In this document: positions 5,988 through 12,708 of the stretch, piece by piece
Layout: each line of letters starts with the position of its first letter
How positions within the stretch are numbered: position 1 is the stretch's first letter
Assembly (NCBI GenBank): GCA_043731355.1
Contig: JAYTJE010000133.1
Location: forward strand, 1-12,708
From: GWC2-56-14 sp043731355
GTDB taxonomy: Bacteria; Nitrospirota; UBA9217
DNA length: 12,708 nucleotides
Direction of reading: 5' to 3'
Made by a program: the position numbers and the translations under genes
The notes under the pieces: model-generated
Told to the model about the DNA's origin: nothing
Database searches by the model: none
Seen by the model: only the letters and a program-made list of their open reading frames with translations

Positions 5988-8900
5988 ATGAAAAAATCAG
6001 TATATGTAATCATGTCAGTCATTACAGCCGTTTTCATCTTTATCAGCGTCCACACCAGTTATTCGAGCACGAAGACCGGCTACAGTGCGCTGGCGACGGG
6101 GTCTTCGGCAACCAGCGTTTTTTGCATCAATGACGGACAAGAAGTGGTTGATGTCGTAGATATTAAAACCAGAATGGTTACGAATACCATTCTTCACAAC
6201 AAGGACATATCGGCCATTGCCGTGGACGAGCAAAGGCGGATAGTAGCGGCGGTCGGTGAAAGAAAACTTTATATCGTATCAACAGATACCTACGACACGT
6301 TGAAAAACATACAAATCACCGACGACCCCACGTCCATAGCCATCGACGCCATTGCCGGACAAGCGGTTATCACCCATAAGCATGGCATTGTTTCCGTAAT
6401 CGATCTGGTAACCTACGCTACCATCGCCAGGATCGATGTGTTGAGGAAACCCGTTTCAGTTGCCGTGGACCCCGGGCTTCGCATCGCCGTGGTTGCCCAC
6501 GAGAGCGAAGAAGGCGATGACGACCATGACGACCATGACAGGCGTGAGCGCGGCCACAGACATAATAGGAATGACAACATCACTATCCTCGACCTGAACA
6601 CGCTTTCCATCATCAAGACCCTTCAGGCAGACAAAGGCCCTATCCAGATCGCAATCAACGCCTCAACTCACCAGGCAGCGGTTGCGAATGAAAAGAGCGA
6701 TGCGATCACGATGATCGATCTGACAACGCGTCTTGTGACAGGGACCTTTTCCGTGCAAAAGCACCCGAGAGCCCTTGCGTACAACGAGTGCCTGAATACG
6801 CTTTCGGTAATAGGAGGCGAAGACAAAGCCTGGCTCCAGGTCATGGACGGGGCAACCGGGGCCATACAGGCATCTTTTGACCTTTCGAACAAACAGAAGG
6901 ATATCGTACTCTCTTCTTCTCTCAACCAGGCATTTCTCGCGGGCAGGAACGGGTTGACCGTCCAAGACCTGCCCAATCCCGTACCCGAGCTGGTATCTCT
7001 TTCACCGAACAAAGCATTGCGGGGAGGTCCCTCATTCAGCTTGACGGTGGCAGGTAAGGGCTTGCTGGAAACTACAGAGCTTTACCTGAATGCCAACAAG
7101 ACCGAAACGACATCCGCCACGTGCAACAGTGTGACCGTAGAGGTCCCATACACCTATCTTACGACGCCGGGCCGGATAGAAATCAAGGCCGTCAATCCCG
7201 CGCCGGAAGGTGGCGCATCGAACGTACTTGCGCTCGCCATAGAAAATCCCCTGCCGGTTCTCACCACGATTCAGCCGTCTCAGGTAACAGCAGGCGCGAG
7301 CGGTCTGATCTTGACCATAAACGGCACGAATTTATTCAGTGACACCGCGCTTTACGTGAACAATGTCCAACGGATATTCACGCTGGTCAGTCCGACACAG
7401 CTTCAAACGACTCTTACTGCAACGGACCTGGAGAACGGGGGCAATCTCGACATCAACGCGGCAAATCCCCAGCCCGGCGGCGGGTTGTCGAATACCCTGT
7501 GGTTCACTGTCCAAAATCCCGTACCTTCCCTTTCGTCCATTGATCCGTCAACGATGAAGGCAAACAGCGCGGATACCGCGCTGGTCCTGACAGGCGACAA
7601 CTTTGTCAGGAGCTCCAAGGTGTACGTTAACGGACAACCCTATTCAACACAGTTTGTGAATAAAACCCGTATAGAAACCACCATTCCTGCCTCGTTTCTG
7701 GCAACATCCGGCTCATATCCGGTAAACGTCATCAGCCCCGGTCCCGGCGGCGGCGAAACTCAGCCCCTTACCCTGACCGTGTCTCAGCCCGGCAACACGA
7801 CTGTCGAACCACTTGCAGAAGGTTCTTTTGGCAAGCAATATGAAGAGCTTATCCCCCTTGACGCCACCATACCGGCCTATACCGCGAAGCGCTTTGCTAT
7901 CGTGACCGGCCTTGTTCAAGACAGGAACCAGAATCCGGTGTCCGGTGTCAAGGTCTCGTTCCTCGGACTCCCTGAATATGGGACCGCTCAAACGGACGCC
8001 GGGGGCCGCTACTCGATTCCCGTGGACGGCGGCGGCGCACTGACCATGGTTTTTGAAAAGACCAGCCTGATCACGAGCCACAGACAGGTCAACACCCCCT
8101 GGAACGACATCATCAATACCGAAACAACCACCATGCTTGCTGAAGACACGAAGGCCACCACCCTCACCTTTGACGGGAACCCCGCAACGGTCCTGGTTCA
8201 CACCAGCTCAGTTGTCACGGATGACCGCGGTCCCCGCTCCCTCACCATGGTTTTCACGGGCGACAATAGGGCCACGGTAACAGATGCAAGCGGCAATCAG
8301 ACCGTCATGACGACTATCACGACCCGTGCGACGGAGTTTGAGACGCCCGAGAGCATGCCGACTAAACTACCGGCCACGAGCGCATATACCTATTGTTCCG
8401 AGCTTGCCGTAGACGGCGCGAAGAACGTCACCTTTGAAAAACCTGTGACCATGTATGTGGACAACTTCCTCGGGTTCAACGTCGGAGAGGTCGTGCCTGT
8501 CGGGTATTACAATCGGGGCAAAGGCGTATGGATGGCCTCGGACAACGGCGTTGTGGTGAGGCTACTGGATACCAATGGAGACGGCGTCGTCGATGCTTTG
8601 GATACGGCAGGAGACGGGCAACCGCATGAGACGAATGTGGTGGGGTTGACCGATCCCGTGAAGTTCAAGCCCAATTCCACGTACTGGCGGGTGCAGGTAA
8701 GTCACTTCAGCCCCTGGGATTGCAACTGGCCTTATGGTCCGCCGATGGATGCTATTGATCCGAATCCGGAAGGAAATCCTGTCCCTGACCAACAGCAGGA
8801 CAATGATGACATCGATTGCACAAACTCATATTGCGAGCGTAAGAGTCGAATATTTCACGAAGACATTCCCCTTGCCGGCTTGGACATGACCCTGCATTAC

Positions 8901-11900
8901 GCGAGCAACCGTGTCCCGGGGTACAAAACTGTGGTCACGATACCGGCGAGCGGGGCCTCGGTGCCGGCAAGTTTGACCAGGATCATCGTGCGCATGGAGG
9001 TCGCGGGCCGAGTGTTCGTGGCAACGCTGCCGCCTTCCCCGTACCAAAAAGCGGTGTTCAACTGGGATGGGCTGGATCATCTTGGAAAACGCGTCATGGG
9101 TTCGAGTACTGCCAAAATAAGCATTGGGTTTGGCTATAGACCGGTTTACTATTCCGCAAGTAGTGCTTTTGCCCAAGCATGGGAAGGGGTCGGCAGTAGC
9201 GCAACAGGCATTCGGAGCAGGGAAGAGCTAATTTTATGGAAACACACCACAGTGACGCTTCAGCATGGAGGGTCTTCTCAACTTGCCGACGGCTGGACTC
9301 TCTCGGGCCATCATTCCCTCAGCCCTCTGGCGCCGGAAACGCTCATGAAGGGCGATGGAACGACAAACGAAAATAATGCGATTATAATCGAAACGGTAGC
9401 AGGCAACGGGCAATGGGGTTACGGCGGCGATGGAGGCCCTGCCGTGGAGGCAAGCCTTTCTTATCCTTACGCGACCGCAGCGGACAGCGCGGGGAATGTG
9501 TACTTGGCGGATCAGATGAACGCCAGAGTAAGAAAGATCGATACGAACGGAATTATCACGACAGTCGCGGGCAATGGGCAATGGGGATACAGTGGAGACG
9601 GGGGTCCCGCTGTTCAGGCAAGTCTGTACCATCCCCAAAGTGTGGCCGTAGACAGCACGGGGAATCTCTACATAGCGGATCATAGCAATAGCCGCATACG
9701 CAAGGTAGACCCGAACGGCATCATAACCACCGTGGCAGGGAACGGGCAATACGGCTATTCCGGCGACGGCGGCCCGGCAGTTCAGGCATCAATCAAGGGT
9801 CCCTACGATGTGGCAGTGGACAATGCGGGAAATATTTTCATAGCAGATTTCTATAATTTTCGAGTGCGTAAAGTCGATGTTAACGGTATCATCACCACCA
9901 TCGCCGGACCCGGTTACGGAGAATCTTTCAACACCGGATTCGAAAACGGCGGTCCGGCAATAATGGCCTCCGTGTCGCCAGCAGGGGTAACCGTCGATAA
10001 CAAGGGCAATATCTACATTACGGATGCCCGCGGTTTCATAAGGAAAGTAGACGCCAGCGGCATCATTAGGACTGTAGCCGGCAATGGACAGCCGGGGTAC
10101 AGCGGTGACGGGGGGCCTGCCGTTCAGGCAAGTTTATATCATCCTAAGAAAGCCGCCCTCGACAATGCAGGAAACCTGTATATTGCAGACGTTTACAATA
10201 ACCGGATACGAAAAGTAGATTCAAGCGGCATCATCACCACGATCGCGGGCAACGGACAGCCGGTGTACGGCGGCGACGGAGGAGCTGCGGCGAAAGCCTC
10301 TTTCCGATATCCCTACGGAGGAGTGTCAGTGGATCCGGCAGGCAATATCTATGTTTCGGATACCCTCAACGTCCGCCTGCGGAAAATCTCGCCTCCGGGC
10401 ATCCTGAAGACATACGGTGCAGCCGGAGATATTCCGTTCGTGGAAGAGAGCGGGACCGCACATATCATGAGCAGCACGGGTATGCATAAATCGACCATCG
10501 ATCTATCGAGCGGCAAGACCCTGATGACTTTTGGTTATAATCAGGCAGGTCAACCGGTTTCTATGACCGATCGCTTCGATAATACGACAACAATTGAGCG
10601 CGATTCCCAGGGGAAGGCCCTTTCCGTCACCTCGCCTGACGGAATCGTCACGCTCCTCACGATAGACGGGAACAACCATCTGAAAGAAGTCGCTTATCCC
10701 GACGGATCGTCCTATTCCTTCGACTACACCCCGGACGGTCTCATGACCGAAGAGTATGATCCTGGCCGGAAACTCTTTGTGCATGAGTACGATGGGAATG
10801 GAAGGATTTTAATGATATCCGACCCTGAGGGCGGGACCTGGAACTACTCGCGGACCGTGGACCGGGCAGGGTATGTCTTTGCCGGTGTAACGACCGGCGA
10901 GGGCAATGTCACCGCCTATAAAGACCATACAGACTCAACCGGAGCGTATACGTCGGTAAAAACAGACCACTCCGGCGAGGTGACCACAGTAACGCGGTCA
11001 GCTGATAGATTGAGTGAAACCACGGAAACCTCATGTGGCATGAAGCAAACCACCAGCTATGACCTCGATCCGCTGTACAAGTTCAGCCATCCCTCGGGAT
11101 CAACAGTCACGTCGCCCGGAGGTCTTATCCAGACAGGGGCTTTCTCCCGGACCTATCAGGACACCAATGCCGACACAAGGCCTGACCGGATCACGGATAC
11201 CATAGTGAAAAACAGCAGGGCGTGGACAACGATCAACAACACCCTGATTGGCTCAATTACCGGCACGTCCCCGAGAGGGAGGACCGTGACAACGACCTAC
11301 GATCCCGCAACGCTCTTGACGCAGCAGATCACGGTGCCCGGTCTTTACCCGGCAGCCTTCGGCTACGACACCCGTGGCAGACTTGTGACCGCAACCACTG
11401 GCAGCAGGACGACTACTGTTGCCTACGACACGAACGGATACTACGATTACGTCATAACCCCTGACAATAAAAAGGTCGATTACAGCTATGACGCCATGGG
11501 CAAGCTGCGAGGTCTTCAACGGCCGGACGGCTCGCTTATCCAATACGATTACGACTTGAACGGCAGCATGACCGTGCTGACCAATCCCATGAGCGTGACC
11601 AACACCTTCGGCTATACGGGCAACAAACAGCGAAATATTTGGACCACGCCGCTATCGGGCAGCTATCAGTACAGCTATGACAAAGAACGAAAACTCAAGA
11701 CGATTACGTTCCCGTCAGGGAAGGTGATCAGCAACACGTACACGCATGGTTTGCTCACGAACACGACCACGCCTGAAGGCACAATCAGCTATGCCTATGG
11801 CTGCGGAAGCAACCTGTCCAGCGTGACCAGAAGCAGAGAGAGCAACGCCTTTACCTACGATGGTTCGCTCGTGAAAACCGACACACGAACCGGCACCCTC

Positions 11901-12708
11901 AGCCAGAGCATCAGCTATGCTTATAATAACGATTTAAAGCTATCGTCAATGACCTACGCCGGAGCAACCCAGAGCTTCGGGTACGATAACGATGGCCTGC
12001 TGACCAGCGCCGGGACATACACGGTAACGAGAAACGCATTGAATGGCTTGCCGGAACTCGTGAGTGATGGTACGATGTCGATCAAAAGAACGTTCAGCGG
12101 ATACGGCGAGCTGGATGAGAGCACCTATGCAGTCAAAGGAACGCCGATTTATGATTGGACCGTAGCCCGCGACAACGCAGGCCGCATCGTGCGGAAGACA
12201 GAATATATGCAGGATGCAGCCATGGTGTGGGATTATGGGTATGATGACCTCGGACGGCTTACAACCGTGAGGCAGAATAATACTCTTGTTGAAAGCTACA
12301 CTTATGACGCGGATGGCAACAGGCTGACAGAGATAAATGACTTGCGGTACTCAAATAGGACGTACACCTATTCAGCCGAGGACCATGTTCTGACAGCGGG
12401 AAGCGACAGATATCAGTTTGATAAGGACGGATTCCTGACAAACAAGGTCACATCAGCAGGAACGACAACATTCAACTATTCTTCACGCGGCGAACTGTTG
12501 AACGCGACGCTGCCCAATGGCACTGTAATCTCTTATGACCTTGACCCGATGGGGAGAAGGATAGCGAAGCGTGTAAACGGTGCGATTACGGAAAAATATC
12601 TTTGGCAGAGCATGACCCGGCTTCTGGCGGTTTATGATGGCAGCAACCTTGTTATGCGCTTTACTTATGCCGATGGGCGCATGCCGGTATCGATGACGAA
12701 GAACGGCG
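5988..12708 (+). CDS. giant secreted RHS/YD-repeat protein with teneurin-like architecture (3' end outside the window)
   Basis: One frame stays open for 2240 codons to the window edge. ATG 5988 follows GGGGGA (5979-5984). Residues 1-26 are a Sec signal peptide (KK, then a hydrophobic core ending HTSYS). In order: a YVTN/YncE-like propeller (~40-329), three IPT/TIG modules (330-599), a carboxypeptidase-regulatory-like domain (~638-694, with GLVQDRNQNPVSGVKVSFLG), a conserved RHS middle region with NFLGF (826-830) and a DTNGDGVVD loop (861-869), HYASNRVPGY (970-979, plug-like), a six-blade NHL propeller (1136-1473), and YD repeats from ~1514. RHS/YD proteins form a beta-shell that can enclose a C-terminal effector, often a toxin; teneurins share this core order. 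The sequence ends at PVSMTKNG, in my reading shortly before the RHS core. Whether it is a toxin, adhesin or surface protein cannot be told without the C-terminus. Confidence 0.93.
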   Translation, partial: MKKSVYVIMSVITAVFIFISVHTSYSSTKTGYSALATGSSATSVFCINDGQEVVDVVDIKTRMVTNTILHNKDISAIAVDEQRRIVAAVGERKLYIVSTDTYDTLKNIQITDDPTSIAIDAIAGQAVITHKHGIVSVIDLVTYATIARIDVLRKPVSVAVDPGLRIAVVAHESEEGDDDHDDHDRRERGHRHNRNDNITILDLNTLSIIKTLQADKGPIQIAINASTHQAAVANEKSDAITMIDLTTRLVTGTFSVQKHPRALAYNECLNTLSVIGGEDKAWLQVMDGATGAIQASFDLSNKQKDIVLSSSLNQAFLAGRNGLTVQDLPNPVPELVSLSPNKALRGGPSFSLTVAGKGLLETTELYLNANKTETTSATCNSVTVEVPYTYLTTPGRIEIKAVNPAPEGGASNVLALAIENPLPVLTTIQPSQVTAGASGLILTINGTNLFSDTALYVNNVQRIFTLVSPTQLQTTLTATDLENGGNLDINAANPQPGGGLSNTLWFTVQNPVPSLSSIDPSTMKANSADTALVLTGDNFVRSSKVYVNGQPYSTQFVNKTRIETTIPASFLATSGSYPVNVISPGPGGGETQPLTLTVSQPGNTTVEPLAEGSFGKQYEELIPLDATIPAYTAKRFAIVTGLVQDRNQNPVSGVKVSFLGLPEYGTAQTDAGGRYSIPVDGGGALTMVFEKTSLITSHRQVNTPWNDIINTETTTMLAEDTKATTLTFDGNPATVLVHTSSVVTDDRGPRSLTMVFTGDNRATVTDASGNQTVMTTITTRATEFETPESMPTKLPATSAYTYCSELAVDGAKNVTFEKPVTMYVDNFLGFNVGEVVPVGYYNRGKGVWMASDNGVVVRLLDTNGDGVVDALDTAGDGQPHETNVVGLTDPVKFKPNSTYWRVQVSHFSPWDCNWPYGPPMDAIDPNPEGNPVPDQQQDNDDIDCTNSYCERKSRIFHEDIPLAGLDMTLHYASNRVPGYKTVVTIPASGASVPASLTRIIVRMEVAGRVFVATLPPSPYQKAVFNWDGLDHLGKRVMGSSTAKISIGFGYRPVYYSASSAFAQAWEGVGSSATGIRSREELILWKHTTVTLQHGGSSQLADGWTLSGHHSLSPLAPETLMKGDGTTNENNAIIIETVAGNGQWGYGGDGGPAVEASLSYPYATAADSAGNVYLADQMNARVRKIDTNGIITTVAGNGQWGYSGDGGPAVQASLYHPQSVAVDSTGNLYIADHSNSRIRKVDPNGIITTVAGNGQYGYSGDGGPAVQASIKGPYDVAVDNAGNIFIADFYNFRVRKVDVNGIITTIAGPGYGESFNTGFENGGPAIMASVSPAGVTVDNKGNIYITDARGFIRKVDASGIIRTVAGNGQPGYSGDGGPAVQASLYHPKKAALDNAGNLYIADVYNNRIRKVDSSGIITTIAGNGQPVYGGDGGAAAKASFRYPYGGVSVDPAGNIYVSDTLNVRLRKISPPGILKTYGAAGDIPFVEESGTAHIMSSTGMHKSTIDLSSGKTLMTFGYNQAGQPVSMTDRFDNTTTIERDSQGKALSVTSPDGIVTLLTIDGNNHLKEVAYPDGSSYSFDYTPDGLMTEEYDPGRKLFVHEYDGNGRILMISDPEGGTWNYSRTVDRAGYVFAGVTTGEGNVTAYKDHTDSTGAYTSVKTDHSGEVTTVTRSADRLSETTETSCGMKQTTSYDLDPLYKFSHPSGSTVTSPGGLIQTGAFSRTYQDTNADTRPDRITDTIVKNSRAWTTINNTLIGSITGTSPRGRTVTTTYDPATLLTQQITVPGLYPAAFGYDTRGRLVTATTGSRTTTVAYDTNGYYDYVITPDNKKVDYSYDAMGKLRGLQRPDGSLIQYDYDLNGSMTVLTNPMSVTNTFGYTGNKQRNIWTTPLSGSYQYSYDKERKLKTITFPSGKVISNTYTHGLLTNTTTPEGTISYAYGCGSNLSSVTRSRESNAFTYDGSLVKTDTRTGTLSQSISYAYNNDLKLSSMTYAGATQSFGYDNDGLLTSAGTYTVTRNALNGLPELVSDGTMSIKRTFSGYGELDESTYAVKGTPIYDWTVARDNAGRIVRKTEYMQDAAMVWDYGYDDLGRLTTVRQNNTLVESYTYDADGNRLTEINDLRYSNRTYTYSAEDHVLTAGSDRYQFDKDGFLTNKVTSAGTTTFNYSSRGELLNATLPNGTVISYDLDPMGRRIAKRVNGAITEKYLWQSMTRLLAVYDGSNLVMRFTYADGRMPVSMTKNG
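6105..6974 (+). repeat. YVTN/YncE-like beta-propeller repeats in the giant protein
   Basis: Residues ~40-329 show repeated units of about 40-45 residues, each of the type P..IAID....AVV....I.VIDL.T. Examples are SAIAVDEQRRIVAAVGERKL, TSIAIDAIAGQAVITHKHG and IQIAINASTHQAAVANEKS, each followed by a strand such as VSVIDLVTYATIARI. This is the YVTN/YncE surface-layer type propeller, probably six or seven blades. It sits directly after the signal peptide, so it is the part first exposed outside the cytoplasm. One blade is expanded by a His/Asp-rich loop (residues 174-197). Confidence 0.7.
6507..6578 (+). other. His/Asp-rich loop inside the N-terminal propeller
   Basis: Residues 174-197 read EEGDDDHDDHDRRERGHRHN and on to RNDN, inserted between two propeller strands (AVVAHES before, ITILDLN after). 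It has four histidines and seven aspartates in the segment. At DNA level GACCATGAC is duplicated in tandem (6522-6530 and 6531-6539), so the acidic part may have grown by slippage. His/Asp clusters of this sort often bind divalent metals, but binding is inferred. Confidence 0.55.
6975..7784 (+). repeat. three tandem IPT/TIG modules, exact 270-bp period
   Basis: Three Ig-like modules begin NPVPELVSLSP (N at 6975), NPLPVLTTIQP (7245) and NPVPSLSSIDP (7515). A fourth junction, QPGN, falls at 7785, giving three exact 90-residue steps. Each carries the IPT/TIG pattern of an early (I/L)xP, a central L.V.G..L or L.L.G.NF strand, a Y(V/L)N strand and a PGGG-type turn (NPAPEGG, NPQPGGG, SPGPGGG). The modules are diverged at DNA level, so the fixed length reflects fold constraint, not recent duplication. 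TIG arrays act as stalks in extracellular proteins. Confidence 0.8.
9393..10406 (+). repeat. six-blade NHL beta-propeller, ~168-bp period
   Basis: Six units start with TVAGNGQ or a close variant at 9393, 9561, 9729, 9897, 10071 and 10239. Steps are 168, 168, 168, 174 and 168 bases (56 or 58 residues). Consensus: TVAGNGQxGYSGDGGPA, then QASLxxP, DxxGNxYIAD, RIRKVDxxGIIT. This is the NHL propeller type found between the plug and YD shell in teneurins and many bacterial RHS proteins. Unit 4 (9897-10070) is the odd one: GPGYGESFNTGFENGGPA replaces the usual glycine-rich opening and it is two residues longer. Units 2 and 5 agree at 44 of 56 residues but differ by many synonymous changes, so the duplications are old and selected at protein level. 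Confidence 0.85.
10527..12708 (+). repeat. YD-repeat (RHS shell) region, runs off the window
   Basis: From residue ~1514 the protein consists of degenerate YD repeats of about 20 residues: FGYNQAGQPVSMTD, IERDSQGKALSVTSPDG, FDYTPDGLMTEE, HEYDGNGRILMISDPEGG, and later FGYDTRGRLVTATTG, YSYDAMGKLRGLQRPDGS, YGYDDLGRLTTV and YTYDADGNRLTEI. Known RHS and ABC-toxin structures wrap such repeats into a hollow beta-shell around the C-terminal domain. At the right edge the sequence YLWQSMTRLLAVYDG, then MRFTYADGRMPVSMTKNG, matches the part of RHS proteins just ahead of the conserved core that precedes autocleavage. The core itself and the variable tip are outside the window. Confidence 0.9.

Noticed and set aside
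7713..8201. Minus-strand open frame of 162 codons inside the giant gene
   Set aside because: It lies wholly antisense to a continuous coding frame with recognisable domains, has no ribosome site or family resemblance, and fits a GC-rich codon shadow.
9234..9749. Minus-strand open frame of 171 codons across the NHL repeats
   Set aside because: Its internal repetition is just the reverse reading of the NHL blades; the plus frame carries the conserved motifs.
9393..10406. The 168-bp repeats as a CRISPR or DNA satellite
   Set aside because: The units are in frame, conserved at amino-acid level with synonymous DNA differences, and have no spacer-repeat structure; they are NHL blades.

Overview
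The window looks like a chromosomal segment of a Gram-negative bacterium with balanced to moderately high GC. Three things suggest a deltaproteobacterial (Desulfobacterota/Geobacter-like) or Nitrospirota lineage: the tail of a sigma-54 response regulator with a Fis-type helix-turn-helix, a lipobox lipoprotein with an outer-membrane-type +2 residue, and a very large secreted YD-repeat protein. That placement rests on gene style, not on a marker gene, so it is tentative.

Layout. (1) 2-1403 and on to 2314, plus strand: the 3' end of an NtrC-family regulator, a LEA14/WHy-type lipoprotein, an unnamed conserved protein that appears to have lost an internal segment, and an RluA-like pseudouridine synthase whose catalytic aspartate position is glycine. 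The last two overlap by one base (TGATG). (2) 2462-3006, plus strand: a RelB/RelE-type toxin-antitoxin pair with a recognisable promoter embedded in a repeat-rich operator. (3) 3007-3255: a non-coding gap holding a 129-bp element with imperfect terminal inverted repeats, possibly a MITE-like remnant. (4) 3256-5505, minus strand: a complete Tex/YhgF transcription accessory protein with its own promoter. (5) 5506-5987: a 482-bp gap that turns AT-rich, holding the divergent control region between tex and the next gene, with a C10 tract and an 18-bp palindrome. (6) 5988-12708, plus strand: one uninterrupted reading frame of 2240 codons that runs off the right edge. It covers more than half of the window, and every other open frame inside it is a shadow.

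The large protein is the main attraction. Reading from the N-terminus it has a signal peptide, a YVTN/YncE-like beta-propeller with a His/Asp-rich loop, three IPT/TIG modules at an exact 90-residue period, a carboxypeptidase-regulatory-like (transthyretin-like) domain, a conserved RHS middle region with a DxNGDG calcium-type loop, a six-bladed NHL propeller at about 56 residues per blade, and a long YD-repeat region. The order regulatory-like domain, plug-like region, NHL, YD shell is the core order of animal teneurins and of bacterial RHS/polymorphic toxins. The window ends just before where the RHS core and the variable toxin tip would be expected, so the effector domain and any immunity gene are not visible.
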